Positions 8,408 through 20,123 of a DNA stretch of 64,000 bases are shown here, one piece after another. The position numbers were made by a program, and so were the translations under genes. The notes below the pieces were generated by a model. The model saw only the letters and a list, made by a program, of their open reading frames with translations, did no database searches and was not told the origin of the DNA. The stretch covers positions 62,001 to 126,000 of the forward strand of contig NZ_NCUW01000028.1 in NCBI RefSeq assembly GCF_002096335.1, written 5' to 3'. The DNA is from Streptococcus oralis subsp. dentisani (GTDB lineage Bacteria > Bacillota > Bacilli > Lactobacillales > Streptococcaceae). Positions within the stretch are counted from its first letter, which is position 1, and each line of letters begins with the position of its first letter.

Positions 8408-9100
8408 CTATTTCAATTTATCTAAATTTGGAATGACCCCTAAGAGTGGAATTTGCATAACGTCTTCGATATCCTCTGGTCGCTTGACGCGGACATCTAG
8501 CAATTCAACCAAGAGAACGACAACAACTACCACCCCTAAACCTCCGAGAAAACCTATCAAAGTATTACGACGGATATTTGGAGATGAAGGAGAAGTGGCT
8601 GGTCGCGCTTCTTCAAGCGTTGTCACATCAGACACACGCGTTACGCTAATGATTTTTTGAGCTGCAATCTCACGCAAGGAGTTAGCGATACGACTTGCTT
8701 CCTCCGGCTGTTTGTCCTTGACGGAAATAGAAACAATACGTGTATCAACTGGTACAGTTACTTGTATTTTACTAGCAAGATTTTTGGTCGGCATATCGAG
8801 TTGCAAGTCTGTTACAACCTTCTCTAACACGTCTTGGGAAAGAATGATTTCACGGTAGTCTTTAACAAGATAAGAACCTGCCTGCAAGTCCTGATTTGTC
8901 AAGCCTGGCTTGTCACCTTGGTTACGGTTGACTACATAAATACGCGTTGTACTGGTATACTCTGGCTTTACAATAAAGCTACTATATGCAAAGGCAAGCG
9001 CTCCCGTTACGATAGCAACCAAAGCAATAATCAATTTCCGTTTCCACAAGGTATTTAACAATTGAAATACATCAATTTCCATAGTATTTTGTTCTTTCAT
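8408..9100 (-). CDS. cpsC: Capsule chain-length/co-polymerase CpsC (Wzd)
   Basis: A 230-residue Wzz-domain protein starting [18 protein letters not shown]1 is at about 19-40, an extracellular domain lies between, and a proline-rich TM2 approach ([10 protein letters not shown]) leads to TM2 at about 175-197. The C-terminal tail activates CpsD. AGGAG lies 7 bases before the ATG at 9100, which I prefer to the ATG one codon upstream. In Gram-positives CpsC is the membrane adaptor that together with CpsD makes a full polysaccharide co-polymerase. Confidence 0.93.
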   Translation of the reverse strand: MKEQNTMEIDVFQLLNTLWKRKLIIALVAIVTGALAFAYSSFIVKPEYTSTTRIYVVNRNQGDKPGLTNQDLQAGSYLVKDYREIILSQDVLEKVVTDLQLDMPTKNLASKIQVTVPVDTRIVSISVKDKQPEEASRIANSLREIAAQKIISVTRVSDVTTLEEARPATSPSSPNIRRNTLIGFLGGLGVVVVVVLLVELLDVRVKRPEDIEDVMQIPLLGVIPNLDKLK

Positions 9101-9108
9101 CATTTCTC

Positions 9109-9840
9109 CTAAATTAGTTGATTCATTACAATTTGTCGAGGATTTTCTTCAAAGAGTTCTCTAGCCTTCTCTTCCCCATACTTTTTGGCAATTATGCTAT
9201 AAGCTTCTGCCATGTGAGGAGGTCTACCGTATAGACTGTGCATGTCACTTGCAATCACATGGACCAGATCATGCTCTAAAAAATACTGAGCTCTTTTTTT
9301 CATGAACTTGTGGCGTTCTCCAAAAAGTTTGGGTTTGAGGACGTGTGAACTATTTACTTGTGTGTAACACCCCATTGCAATCAGCTCACGAACACGTTTT
9401 TCATTTTGTTCAAGAGCATCATAGCGCTCGATATGGGCAATGACTGGGGTAATACCCAACATCAAGATTTTGCTTAAGGCACTATGAATGTCACGATATG
9501 GTGTATCCATACTAAACTCAATCAGGGCATATCGACTAGCATTGAGGGTGGGGAGTAGCCCTTGTTCTAATTTATCAAGGACATCTCGTGTATAATAAAT
9601 CTCCGCTCCATAAGCAATCACCAAGTCATCTGCCACTTCCTTGGCGAGTTCCTGCACCTGACGAAAATTAGCAGCGATCTTCTCTTCTGGGGTCTCAAAC
9701 ATACCTTTGCGACGGTGAGAGGTGGAAACAATCATCCGTACTCCCTGATGATAAGCTTCTGCCAAGAGAGCCTTGCTTTCTTCTCTTGATTTTGGTCCAT
9801 CATCTACATCAAAGACTATGTGCGAATGAATATCAATCAT
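9109..9840 (-). CDS. cpsB: Capsule protein-tyrosine phosphatase CpsB (Wzh)
   Basis: A 243-residue PHP-domain, manganese-dependent phosphotyrosine phosphatase. The metal-binding [15 protein letters not shown] motif is at the N terminus, with further histidines in STSHRR (~39-44), IAHIERYD (~135) and IASDMHS (~195). It dephosphorylates CpsD. It begins one base after cpsA stops, so the gene order cpsA-B-C-D is that of pneumococcal and Mitis-group capsule loci. Confidence 0.95.
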   Translation of the reverse strand: MIDIHSHIVFDVDDGPKSREESKALLAEAYHQGVRMIVSTSHRRKGMFETPEEKIAANFRQVQELAKEVADDLVIAYGAEIYYTRDVLDKLEQGLLPTLNASRYALIEFSMDTPYRDIHSALSKILMLGITPVIAHIERYDALEQNEKRVRELIAMGCYTQVNSSHVLKPKLFGERHKFMKKRAQYFLEHDLVHVIASDMHSLYGRPPHMAEAYSIIAKKYGEEKARELFEENPRQIVMNQLI

Positions 9841-9841
9841 C

Positions 9842-11287
9842 TCATTTACCCTCCATCACATCTTGAATTGCCGACTTGACAGCAGCTAAGCTACTATCAT
9901 CAATTTCCATCATGTAAAGGTTGCTATCTGGCATGGCATAAGAAGGAAGATCCATTCGTCCTGTTCCTTTTAGGTCTTGAGAGTTAACCTTATAGTTGCC
10001 ACCGCTCTCCAACTGTGTATTGACCAAGTCCATCATGGTCTCAAGTGGCATATTGGTTTGGAGAGAGTCTTGTAGGCCTTGAATGATATGATCATAATTT
10101 TTCAAGGCTTCAGTTGAGGTCAATTTTTGAATAATGGCCACGATTACTTTTTGCTGATTGCGTCCACGATCTCGGTCACCATCTGCTAGAGAATAGCGTT
10201 CTCGAACAAAACCAAGAGCTTGTTCTGAGTCAAGATGCACATTGCCAACAGGATAATACTTCCCATTAGTGTGGGCTGTAAATTCTTGATCATTATAAAC
10301 ATCAATTCCACCTAAAAGGTCAATCAATTTCAGGAATGATGTAAAATTCAAGCGAACGTAATAGTTAATATCTAGACCATAGAGATTTTCCAAAGTGTGG
10401 ATAGAAGCATCCACTCCATAGATTCCTGCGTGGGTCAATTTGTCCTTTTGGTTGTTGCCCCCATCTGCAATCGGAACATAGGAATCACGTGGCGTTGTTG
10501 TCAAAAGGATTTTTTTTGTGTCGCGATTTACGGTCATCAGGATATTGACGTCTGACCGCGAAACCGAACTAATCGGACCGTAGGTATCAATCCCACTTAC
10601 ATAAATGTTAAACGATTGACTCTTGGTTGCCTTCGGAGCAGCCACTTTTTTAGTCAGCTCCTTGGTATAAATTTTTTTGATTTTTGCAGCATAGTCAGGA
10701 TATTCTGATTCAATGATATTTTCAAAGACACTATTTAAAACAATCGCCTTTGTGTCACCTGCAAGCAGGTTCTTATAAGCTGCTAGATAAGAAGCACTCT
10801 GCTCTACTGTCAGATCCTTACCTTGATTTGATTTAATATCTGTAAGTAATTTTTGAATATTTTCATTATCCGTTTCGGTCGGAGCCATAACACTGTCTAA
10901 CTGGCTAACATTATTGATATCGCTGTCTTTCAAAACTACAACACTAATCGAATACTCTGAATAATTAGACGTCGCATTCAAACGATTAGTTAAGCCAATA
11001 AATTGTTGGACTGTAAATAAAGAAACAGATCCTATAAGAATAGACAAAATCAATAGAAAAATAGTGAACTTCTCAGCTTTTTTATAAAAAATCAGAAGAA
11101 AACTGATAACAGCCACCGTTAAAACCAAGACTGCCGCGACTATGTTGAGATATCTGAAAGCAAGTATGTTGTGTCGAAAGATTAGAAACAACAAAAAACC
11201 ACCCAAAATCAGATAAATGGTTAGTAAAAATATATTAATATTGCGCTTCATATTGCCCGAACGAACTCTCTTTGAAGGTCTACTCAT
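9842..11287 (-). CDS. cpsA: LytR-CpsA-Psr ligase CpsA (Wzg)
   Basis: A 481-residue protein with three N-terminal membrane segments (about 14-34, 40-60, 68-90), an accessory extracellular domain, and an LCP domain from about residue 225. The LCP core has [15 protein letters not shown], the arginine in TTPRDSY and DRDRGRNQQ, the pyrophosphate-binding residues of the family. LCP proteins attach lipid-linked capsule to peptidoglycan. It is the first gene of the cps operon; GAGGAG lies 5-6 bases before the ATG, and an extended -10 promoter is about 30 bp upstream. Confidence 0.95.
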   Translation of the reverse strand: MSRPSKRVRSGNMKRNINIFLLTIYLILGGFLLFLIFRHNILAFRYLNIVAAVLVLTVAVISFLLIFYKKAEKFTIFLLILSILIGSVSLFTVQQFIGLTNRLNATSNYSEYSISVVVLKDSDINNVSQLDSVMAPTETDNENIQKLLTDIKSNQGKDLTVEQSASYLAAYKNLLAGDTKAIVLNSVFENIIESEYPDYAAKIKKIYTKELTKKVAAPKATKSQSFNIYVSGIDTYGPISSVSRSDVNILMTVNRDTKKILLTTTPRDSYVPIADGGNNQKDKLTHAGIYGVDASIHTLENLYGLDINYYVRLNFTSFLKLIDLLGGIDVYNDQEFTAHTNGKYYPVGNVHLDSEQALGFVRERYSLADGDRDRGRNQQKVIVAIIQKLTSTEALKNYDHIIQGLQDSLQTNMPLETMMDLVNTQLESGGNYKVNSQDLKGTGRMDLPSYAMPDSNLYMMEIDDSSLAAVKSAIQDVMEGK

Positions 11288-11318
11288 GATACTCCTCTAT
11301 ACGTCAATAGTTAGAATC

Positions 11319-11327
11319 ATTATATCA
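11319..11327 (-). promoter_or_regulatory. Extended -10 promoter of the cps operon
   Basis: The minus strand reads TGATATAAT, an extended -10 (TGnTATAAT), 32 bp upstream of the cpsA start. The -35 region is poor (GGAATT-like), which is usual for extended -10 promoters in streptococci. It is the only promoter-like element between cpsA and the terminator of the peptide-binding gene. Confidence 0.6.
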
Positions 11328-11427
11328 TAGATACAAGATAAATTCCATTCATTCGGTCGAGTTAAGCGTTTTTATTTCTATGTGTGGCTTCCGATTAGAC
11401 GATTCAATATAGAGAGTCTCGACAAGA

Positions 11428-11460
11428 AAAATAAGATCCCTTGCAAGAGACCTTATTTCA
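11428..11460 (-). terminator. Intrinsic terminator after the aliA-like gene
   Basis: On the minus strand AAATAAGGTC pairs with GATCTTATTT around a short loop and is followed by a T-rich run (TTTTTC). It separates the peptide-binding lipoprotein gene from the cps promoter. Confidence 0.7.
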
Positions 11461-11465
11461 ACTTT

Positions 11466-13427
11466 TTATTTGACATGATTTTTAAATTCTTTTTGACTCT
11501 TTTCGATAGCCTTTTTACTTTCTTCTTCCCACTTAGCCTTGGCTTCATCAAATTGTTTCTTGGTAACAGGGTCTTTTTGTAATCTCATGTACTTGTAATT
11601 ATTTCCGTCACCCTTGATACCTACTAAGGAGTAGGCACGCGTAAACGGAGTTACTTTAGTTACAGAGGCTGTACCACCATTTGACATAGCAGACATGACT
11701 AGAGAATTGTCAATCATCCAAGCTTGAGCTTCAGCGTATTTTTCATAACGCTTAGCGACATCTTTGTTCTCAGCATCTGCTCCTTTCAGGAGTTGTGTAT
11801 AGGTATCAAGTCCCAAACTCTTGATGAGTTCCTGGTCTTCCTTGGCATCAAGGCCAAAAATCTTGAGATAGAAGCCAGTTTCAGCATTGAAGGGGTCTAG
11901 ATAAGTTGATGGATCCTGGTAATCACCAACCCAACCATCAAAGTTTAGGTCGTAGTCGCGGGCTGCTGGATTGGGTGCTAGGAAGGCAACATTGCCAAAG
12001 TCATCTGTAGAAAGCTGTTGAACATCAATGACAACATTATCAGAGCCTAGTACTGTTTCAAGTGTCTGTTTAACCGAATTCATACCAGAAACTGCATTTT
12101 TATTGGTTTGATCAACTGGGACGTCCAAATGAATCGGGAAGGTCACCCCTTGGGCTTCCAATTCCTTTTTAGCTTCCGCAAATTTGGCTTGGGCCTTTTC
12201 CTTGTTGAAGTAGGCATCTTGGGCATCCGCCAAGTTGATACCTGACCACTCTGATCCGTAGTTGACAAGCTTAGAAGCTGTCACTTCTCCAAAGGTCTTA
12301 TCTCCAATCTGGACAAAAGTTGGGGGAACTAGAGTATTACGAAGGGTCTTGCTAGCCGCTTCTTCACCGTTAGATTGAGCAGAGTAGGCTGTACGATCGA
12401 TGGCAAAGTTCAACGCCTGACGGAAATTTTTATTTAAAATCGCTGTTTGTGTTGATTTCTTTTGCTCATCCGTCGTTTTAGCTGTGTGGTTATAGGCTTT
12501 ACGGTTAACGTTAAAGTTGAAGTACCAAGAAGTCTTGTCTTGTAAGCTATAAACGATATTGTCTTGGTATTTTTCTTTTGTCTTGGCATAGCTAGAGCTA
12601 TTTGGATAGACTCCCGCAAGCGTATAGGCACCACTTTCAAAGTTTCGAATGGTCATCTCCTGATCTGATCCATCAAAATAGGCTAACTTAACTTTTTCAA
12701 TGGTCACTTTATCATGATCATAATAGTGCGGGTTCTTCACATACTCGATCGAAGATTTTGATGTGAAATCTTTTAACAGATATGGACCATTGTAAAGAAT
12801 GCTGTTTGGCGTCAAGGTTCCAAATTCTTTATCCTTGGATTTTAAAAACTCTTCGTTAACTGGGAAAAGGATACTGTTGGTTGTCTTTGAGTTCCAGTAT
12901 GGCTCTGGTCGAGTCAAAGTGTACTCAACCGTATAGTCATCCAAGGCTTTCACACCAACCGTTGTGAAGTCATTGGTCACACCTGTCACATAGTCATTCA
13001 ATCCCTTGATTGAATTTTGAATCAGATCCATGGCTTGACCCTTGTTGTCCGCAGCATACTTAATCCCGGTGACAAAGTCTTGGGCTTTGACTGGAGCGTA
13101 CTCTTCTCCATCAGCAGTGTACCACTTGGCATCTTTTCTGAGCTTGTAGGTATAGGTCAGACCATCCGATGAAACAGACCATTCTTCAGCTAAAGCTGGC
13201 GTTAGATTTCCATAACTATCATTTTCTAGCAAACCATCCACAAGATTGGTAATAACGGCAGTATTATCTGCATAATAGTCTAAAAGATAGTTAAATGTCG
13301 TCGGATTTGCACTAAATGTTGATGAGAAGGTACTTGTATCTGAGTTGGACTGTCCACAAGCTGTCAGTAAAATCCCTGTAGCTAGGACAAGACCTGTCCC
13401 GATTAGTCTTTTTTTCATTTTGATCAT
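11466..13427 (-). CDS. Oligopeptide-binding lipoprotein, AliA/AliB family (copy 2)
   Basis: A 653-residue SBP_bac_5 lipoprotein. The signal peptide ends in the lipobox LLTACG, so the mature protein is lipid-anchored. It supplies peptides to the shared Ami oligopeptide permease in this family, as no permease genes are nearby. The ATG at 13427 is chosen because AAAGGAG lies 6 bases before it. The protein is clearly related to its upstream neighbour (shared blocks such as SLAEDWSVS/ALAEEWSVS, NKNFRQALNFA, FPIHLD). The position between dexB and cpsA matches the aliB-like genes (aliC/aliD) of non-encapsulated pneumococci and commensal relatives. Confidence 0.88.
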   Translation of the reverse strand: MIKMKKRLIGTGLVLATGILLTACGQSNSDTSTFSSTFSANPTTFNYLLDYYADNTAVITNLVDGLLENDSYGNLTPALAEEWSVSSDGLTYTYKLRKDAKWYTADGEEYAPVKAQDFVTGIKYAADNKGQAMDLIQNSIKGLNDYVTGVTNDFTTVGVKALDDYTVEYTLTRPEPYWNSKTTNSILFPVNEEFLKSKDKEFGTLTPNSILYNGPYLLKDFTSKSSIEYVKNPHYYDHDKVTIEKVKLAYFDGSDQEMTIRNFESGAYTLAGVYPNSSSYAKTKEKYQDNIVYSLQDKTSWYFNFNVNRKAYNHTAKTTDEQKKSTQTAILNKNFRQALNFAIDRTAYSAQSNGEEAASKTLRNTLVPPTFVQIGDKTFGEVTASKLVNYGSEWSGINLADAQDAYFNKEKAQAKFAEAKKELEAQGVTFPIHLDVPVDQTNKNAVSGMNSVKQTLETVLGSDNVVIDVQQLSTDDFGNVAFLAPNPAARDYDLNFDGWVGDYQDPSTYLDPFNAETGFYLKIFGLDAKEDQELIKSLGLDTYTQLLKGADAENKDVAKRYEKYAEAQAWMIDNSLVMSAMSNGGTASVTKVTPFTRAYSLVGIKGDGNNYKYMRLQKDPVTKKQFDEAKAKWEEESKKAIEKSQKEFKNHVK

Positions 13428-13531
13428 CATCCACTCCTTTATGTCACTTTTTATAACATAACTATATTTTATCAAATTTATTCAAAAATGTAAAGTTACT
13501 ACTTTTACGACGACTGGTGTCTCAAAAACAA

Positions 13532-13565
13532 AAAAGGAAGTAGAGATTTCCTACAACTTCCTTTT
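13532..13565 (-). terminator. Terminator between the two peptide-binding genes
   Basis: AAAAGGAAGT and ACTTCCTTTT form a 10-bp stem with an inner CTAC/GTAG pairing and T-run, downstream of the copy-1 lipoprotein gene on the minus strand. The second gene therefore probably has its own promoter. Confidence 0.65.
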
Positions 13566-13576
13566 CTATTTATAGA

Positions 13577-15544
13577 TTACTTGACATGTTTTTCAAGTTC
13601 TTTTTGGTATTTGGCATTTGTTTCAATTTTTTCTTTCTGCCATTTCTTGAGAGCTTCTTCGTATTCTTTTGTAGTCACAACATCATTTTGCAACTCCAAA
13701 CCTTTGAAGACAAATGGATCTCCCTTGATTCCGACTTGAGAGTAAGCTTTTGTAAATGGTACAGTACGGCTAACAGTTGGAGAACCACCTGAAGAAGCAA
13801 CTGGGATCAAGAGCGAACTATCAGATACCCAGGCTTGCGCTTTAGCGTATTTCTCATAACGCTTATTGAGATCACTTGTTTCAGCTGCGGCATCATCCAA
13901 GAGTTTCTTGTATTCATCCAGACCAACTTGAGCCATCACTTCTGGATCTTTGCCACGAGTGATACCCAAGTGCTTAAGGGCAGAACCCTTCTTGGCATCA
14001 AGAATATTGAGGTAGGTAGCTGGATCTTGATAGTCTGGTCCCCAACCAGTTCCATTCAAGTCATAGTCTTTTTGTGCTGGAACCTTAGCTTGAGAAGTAA
14101 TGCTCAATTTTTCATTATCGGTCATTTGAAGGACATCGACAATGACATTCTCCGTACCAAGTGATGATTCGATAGACTGCTTGAGTGAGTTGGTTTGTTG
14201 AACCGCGATTACATCTGTTTGTTCAACGGGAATGTCCAAATGGATTGGGAAGGTGACACCCTTGGCCTGCAATTCTGTCTTAGCTTTAGCAAAGGCTGCC
14301 TTAGCTTTTTCAGGACTGTAAATCGTATCCTTGCCATCTGTAAGGGCTACGTCTTTCCACTGGTCACCATAAGAAACGAGCTCTGCCTGAGCCAACTCTC
14401 CAAAGGTTTTTTCACCCACTTGAACGTAGTCATGAGGCACCAGGCTGTTACGGATAATTTTGTCCGCACCTTCTTCACCATTCAACTGAGCAGTGTAAGA
14501 GTGACGGTCAAGGGCAAAGTTCAGCGCCTGACGGAAGTTCTTGTTAAGAAGAGCTTCTTTTGTTGAAGTTTTTTGAGCTTCGTCTGTTTTGGCTGTTTTA
14601 TTGTAAGACTGGCGGTTTACGTTAACAGTGAGGTAGTAGCTTGTCGCTTCTTGTGGACTGTAGACAATCTTATCGCCGTACTCTTTTTTAGTTGATTCAA
14701 AGTTTGAGCTTGTTGGGAAGAGACGGGCTGTTGTATAAGCACCTTGTGTAAAGCTGCGAATCAAGGATTCTTGGTCAGAACCATCGTAGAAGGTTAGTTT
14801 AATATTGTCAATCTTAACATTATCCTTGTCCCAGTAATTTGGATTCTTTTCATATTCAATGACTGATTTTGAAGTCAATGATTTCAAGAAATAAGGACCG
14901 TTATAAAGAATGCTTGATGGTGTTGGCGCACCGTAGTCGCTCCCTTTAGAATTCAAAAACTCTTCATTTACTGGGAGCATGGTTGCAGTTGTGACCTTAG
15001 AGTTCCAGAAGCTTTCTGGTTTGTTAAGCGTATATTCAACCGTGTAATCGTCAACAGCTTTCACTCCTACAGTAGAAAAGTCATTGCTTTCTCCACTGAT
15101 GTAGGCAGCCAAGCCTTTGATAGAATCTTGAAGGAGAGAGAGGCCGTCTGATTTACCATCAGCTGCGTGTTTCAGACCCGTAACAAAGTCCTGAGCCTTG
15201 ACTTCAGCATACTCTTCTCCTTCAGAAGTATACCATTTTACACCCTTACGAAGTTTGTAGGTATAGGTCAAGCCATCTTTAGAAACGGACCAGTCTTCTG
15301 CAAGCGAAGGAATCAAGTTCCCGTATTTATCGTTTTCCAAGAGGCCATCGACAACGTTGGCTATAACGTCAGAAGTTGAGCTCTTGCTCGTCACGCTGTA
15401 GTCCAAAGATGATGGATCTATTGCATAGACATAAGAAAATGTCTTGGGAGCATCAGCCTTTTTTTCACTTTGCCCACAAGCGGTTAACAGAAGTGCTGCA
15501 CTCAAGACAGCACCTGCTCCTAAGAGCCACTTTTTCGATCTCAT
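13577..15544 (-). CDS. Oligopeptide-binding lipoprotein, AliA/AliB family (copy 1)
   Basis: A 655-residue SBP_bac_5 lipoprotein with the signal sequence MRSKKWLLGAGAVLSAALLL and lipobox LTACG. It has the family's conserved binding-cleft blocks and ends in a Lys-rich helix (KYQKELEKHVK). AAGGAG is placed 8 bases before the ATG at 15544; the frame is open further upstream but without a good ribosome site. With its tandem paralogue it probably arose by duplication. In pneumococcus such AliB-like proteins bind peptides, including signals from other species, and influence competence; that function here is inference. Confidence 0.88.
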   Translation of the reverse strand: MRSKKWLLGAGAVLSAALLLTACGQSEKKADAPKTFSYVYAIDPSSLDYSVTSKSSTSDVIANVVDGLLENDKYGNLIPSLAEDWSVSKDGLTYTYKLRKGVKWYTSEGEEYAEVKAQDFVTGLKHAADGKSDGLSLLQDSIKGLAAYISGESNDFSTVGVKAVDDYTVEYTLNKPESFWNSKVTTATMLPVNEEFLNSKGSDYGAPTPSSILYNGPYFLKSLTSKSVIEYEKNPNYWDKDNVKIDNIKLTFYDGSDQESLIRSFTQGAYTTARLFPTSSNFESTKKEYGDKIVYSPQEATSYYLTVNVNRQSYNKTAKTDEAQKTSTKEALLNKNFRQALNFALDRHSYTAQLNGEEGADKIIRNSLVPHDYVQVGEKTFGELAQAELVSYGDQWKDVALTDGKDTIYSPEKAKAAFAKAKTELQAKGVTFPIHLDIPVEQTDVIAVQQTNSLKQSIESSLGTENVIVDVLQMTDNEKLSITSQAKVPAQKDYDLNGTGWGPDYQDPATYLNILDAKKGSALKHLGITRGKDPEVMAQVGLDEYKKLLDDAAAETSDLNKRYEKYAKAQAWVSDSSLLIPVASSGGSPTVSRTVPFTKAYSQVGIKGDPFVFKGLELQNDVVTTKEYEEALKKWQKEKIETNAKYQKELEKHVK

Positions 15545-15679
15545 AAGTAATCTCCTTAAAGATAGTATTTTCACCATTATACCCTATTTTTTTATAAAAG
15601 CAAGGGCTTTCGGACAATTTTTTAGAAAATTCTAACAAATATTTTTTAAAGATTTTTCTATACAATTTTTAGTAAAAAA

Positions 15680-15702
15680 CCTCAAGCTTCAAAAGCTTGA
15701 GG
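15680..15702 (-). terminator. dexB terminator
   Basis: CCTCAAGCTT and AAGCTTGAGG form a perfect 10-bp stem with a 3-base loop; on the minus strand it runs into GTTTTTTA. It lies 11 bp past the dexB stop. Confidence 0.85.
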
Positions 15703-15712
15703 TTCGCTCATT

Positions 15713-17332
<1,620 letters not shown>

Positions 17333-17357
17333 TCATTATTTTAATAATCTACAGTCT

Positions 17358-17386
17358 ATGATAACGCTTTTTCAAACTTTGTGCAA
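17358..17386 (-). promoter_or_regulatory. dexB promoter
   Basis: The minus strand has TTGCAC (17386-17381), 17 bp, then TATCAT (17363-17358), 35 bp upstream of the dexB ATG. The -35 lies inside the cre-like palindrome at 17382-17395. Confidence 0.6.
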
Positions 17387-17395
17387 GCGTTTGCC
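17382..17395. promoter_or_regulatory. cre-like operator upstream of dexB
   Basis: TGCAAGCGTTTGCC resembles the CcpA cre consensus (TGWAANCGNTNWCA) with three mismatches and contains the near-palindrome GCAAGCGTTTGC. A LacI-family sugar repressor site is the alternative. It overlaps the dexB -35, so binding should repress. Confidence 0.5.
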
Positions 17396-17475
17396 TAATC
17401 TTTTTGATTTCTTTTTTACCTTTATAGTTTCCTAACTTCCGATTTTTTATTATAATGGAGGTCAGAGGTAAAAAA

Positions 17476-18960
17476 ATGAAAAAACAAGCTTTTAGTTCTG
17501 AACAATATTTGAATCTACAACGCGACCATATCTTGGAGCGCATCAACCAATTTGACGGCAAGCTCTACTTGGAGTTTGGTGGCAAAATGTTAGAAGATTT
17601 CCACGCTGCTCGTGTACTTCCTGGTTATGAGCCTGACAACAAAATCAGACTTTTGCAAGAGTTGAAGGAGCAGGTTGAGGTTGTGATCGCTATTAATGCT
17701 AGCAACATCGAACATTCCAAAGCACGTGGTGACTTAGGTATATCTTATGACCAAGAAGTTCTTCGTTTGATTGACAAATTCAATGAATTGGGAATTTTTG
17801 TTGGTTCGGTTGTTATTACGCAATACGCAGGTCAACCCGCTGCAGATGCCTTCCGCAACCAGCTAGAGAAAAACGGAATTGATTCTTATCTTCATTATCC
17901 AATCAAAGGATATCCGACGGATATGGATCACATCATTTCTCCAGAAGGCATGGGAAAAAACGACTACATCAAAACTAGTCGCAAGTTAATCGTCGTAACG
18001 GCTCCTGGACCTGGTTCCGGGAAATTGGCAACTTGTGTGTCCAATATGTACCACGACCAAATTAACGGTATCAAGTCTGGTTACGCTAAATTTGAAACCT
18101 TCCCTGTCTGGAACCTGCCCCTTCATCATCCAGTCAACTTGGCCTACGAGGCCGCCACAGCAGACCTAGATGATGTCAACATGATTGACCCCTTCCATCT
18201 CCAAACCTACGGAGAAACTACTGTCAACTACAACCGTGATATTGAAATTTTCCCAGTGCTTAAACGTATGTTGGAACGCATTCTTGGTGAATCTCCATAC
18301 GCTTCACCGACAGACATGGGTGTCAACATGGTTGGTTTTGCTATTACTGATAATGAAGCTGCTATTGAAGCTTCTAAACAAGAAATCATTCGCCGTTACT
18401 ATCAGACTGTACTTGATTTTAAAGCTGAAAAAGTCGGCGAAACTGCTGTCAAGAAAATCGAGTTGCTCATGAATGACCTCGGTATCACACCTGCAGACCG
18501 CAAGGTTGCTGTTGCTGCACGCCAAAAAGCAGAAGAAACTGGTGGCCCTGCCCTAGCTCTTGAATTGCCATCTGGTGACATTGTCACTGGTAAAAACTCA
18601 GAGCTCTTTGGTCCAACAGCCGCTGCCTTGATCAATGCCATCAAAAAATCAGCTGACATCGCTAAGGAAGTGAAACTAATCGAGCCTGAAGTCGTCAAAC
18701 CAATTCAAGGTCTTAAAATCAACCATCTAGGTAGCCGCAATCCGCGACTCCATTCAAATGAAATCCTGATTGCTCTTGCCATCACGGCTATGGAAAATCC
18801 TGATGCTGCGCGCGCAATGAAGGAACTCGGCAACCTCAAAGGAAGTGAAGCCCACTCAACCATCATTTTGACCGATGAAGACAAGAATGTCCTTCGCAAA
18901 CTAGGTATCAACGTAACCTTTGACCCTTACTACCAATACGATCGCCTGTATCGGAAGTAA
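17476..18960 (+). CDS. UPF0371 / DUF1846 protein
   Basis: A 494-residue DUF1846 protein, conserved across streptococci; the pneumococcal orthologue sits in the same place beside luxS. The start [15 protein letters not shown] at 17476 has AGAGG 7 bases upstream; an in-frame ATG at 17455 lies within the TATAATGG promoter-like sequence and is unlikely to be used. [10 protein letters not shown] (~180) looks like a nucleotide-binding loop, and the repeated glycines suggest a Rossmann-like core. Structures exist for the family but no agreed function; I do not assign one. Divergent from dexB. Confidence 0.88.
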   Translation: MKKQAFSSEQYLNLQRDHILERINQFDGKLYLEFGGKMLEDFHAARVLPGYEPDNKIRLLQELKEQVEVVIAINASNIEHSKARGDLGISYDQEVLRLIDKFNELGIFVGSVVITQYAGQPAADAFRNQLEKNGIDSYLHYPIKGYPTDMDHIISPEGMGKNDYIKTSRKLIVVTAPGPGSGKLATCVSNMYHDQINGIKSGYAKFETFPVWNLPLHHPVNLAYEAATADLDDVNMIDPFHLQTYGETTVNYNRDIEIFPVLKRMLERILGESPYASPTDMGVNMVGFAITDNEAAIEASKQEIIRRYYQTVLDFKAEKVGETAVKKIELLMNDLGITPADRKVAVAARQKAEETGGPALALELPSGDIVTGKNSELFGPTAAALINAIKKSADIAKEVKLIEPEVVKPIQGLKINHLGSRNPRLHSNEILIALAITAMENPDAARAMKELGNLKGSEAHSTIILTDEDKNVLRKLGINVTFDPYYQYDRLYRK

Positions 18961-19025
18961 TTAAACGAGGCTGGACAAAACTCAATTTGAGGAAAAAGCC
19001 AGTAGATATTTCCATGATAAAAGAT

Positions 19026-19072
19026 AAAACGCATAATATCAAGTCTTTTGAATACTTGGTATTATGCGTTTT
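19026..19072. terminator. Bidirectional terminator between the UPF0371 gene and the kinase gene
   Basis: AAAACGCATAATA (19026-19038) and TATTATGCGTTTT (19060-19072) are perfect complements, with an inner AAGT/ACTT pairing, and T-runs on both strands. Upstream, 'GAGGCTGGACAAAA' resembles a sequence often found at streptococcal gene ends. Confidence 0.88.
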
Positions 19073-19091
19073 TATGATTTTCTTTCCTCAT

Positions 19092-20123
19092 TTATTTCAA
19101 TGAAATTGCCAACTCGACACAGGCTCCTCCTTGGTATGGATTGAGCAGGGTCAGACGACCAGCATGCAAGAGAGCGACCTGCTTAGAAAAGGCTAAGCCG
19201 ATTCCATGATGGGGATTAGCCGAATTGCGGCTTTGGTCACTCTGGTAAAAGAGTTGGTCTGCTCCCAGCAGCATCTCCTCCGAAAATGCAGGGCCGTTGT
19301 TCCAGATAGCAAAAACCAACTGGTCCTGTTGTAATGATACCGTTAGCTTGACTTCCTTTTGATCCTGGTCTGCATGTTCAAGCGCATTCAGTAAAATATT
19401 GAGCAAAGCGCGCTTGAGATAGTCCAAGTGAATCGACAAAATCAGACTAAGATCACAATCTTCTTGGAGATAAAAACAATAGCTTTCCTGTTTGCTGAAC
19501 AGTGCCCAATCGTCCTGCAAATCAGCTAAAAAGTCCCCTAAGGAAAGCTGACTGAACTGATTAGAATCAATCTGAAAAGTCTTAGCGTAATCAATCAAAG
19601 AGCCACAATACTCTTCCATCTTGTGACTGGCCTGCAAAATCTCAGCAGCATAGTCTGCCTGCGGCTGGCTCAACTGCGCCAATTCCAAGAGCTCAGCATT
19701 CCCCTTAATCACAGTTAGGGGTGTCTTCAAATCGTGCGATGTCGCTGATAACTGTAAAATCAACTCCTGATTATGCCGCTGCTCTTTTTCTAGAAGACGA
19801 GCATTTTCTTGGTGGCTGTTCCGTAAATCGCTATAGACTTCTAGCATTTCCTCAATTCGAAAAAGCTGGCTTTGATTTTCTTCTAAAAGCTTCTCACTCT
19901 TTAGCATTTTTATTTCCCTGTCGATTTTTCGGAGCAATTTCAAAATATGATAAAAAGTAATCAGCAGCAAGCTCCCTGCCCAGAAGAACAAGGTGAAAAG
20001 GGCATAATCGCTGCCTTGTGTAAATTCATAGCCTATAAGCACAAAAATCAAAACATGAAAGAATACGATTTTTAAACTGGTTGTCCAGACTAGGCTTTTG
20101 AAATTTCGGGTTCTAATTGCCAT
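19092..20123 (-). CDS. Sensor histidine kinase of ABC-linked two-component system
   Basis: A 343-residue kinase. Two membrane segments (~15-33 and ~40-60) have almost no extracellular loop between them, as in intramembrane-sensing kinases. The H-box is SATSHDLKTPLTVIKGNAELL (~128-147), followed by N-box LLNILLNALEHAD and a C-terminal HGIGLAFSK glycine box. It overlaps the response-regulator gene by 34 bp with its own AGGAG. Absence of a sensory loop and presence of a LanFEG-like transporter upstream suggest it senses antimicrobial peptide or transporter state. Confidence 0.88.
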   Translation of the reverse strand: MAIRTRNFKSLVWTTSLKIVFFHVLIFVLIGYEFTQGSDYALFTLFFWAGSLLLITFYHILKLLRKIDREIKMLKSEKLLEENQSQLFRIEEMLEVYSDLRNSHQENARLLEKEQRHNQELILQLSATSHDLKTPLTVIKGNAELLELAQLSQPQADYAAEILQASHKMEEYCGSLIDYAKTFQIDSNQFSQLSLGDFLADLQDDWALFSKQESYCFYLQEDCDLSLILSIHLDYLKRALLNILLNALEHADQDQKEVKLTVSLQQDQLVFAIWNNGPAFSEEMLLGADQLFYQSDQSRNSANPHHGIGLAFSKQVALLHAGRLTLLNPYQGGACVELAISLK

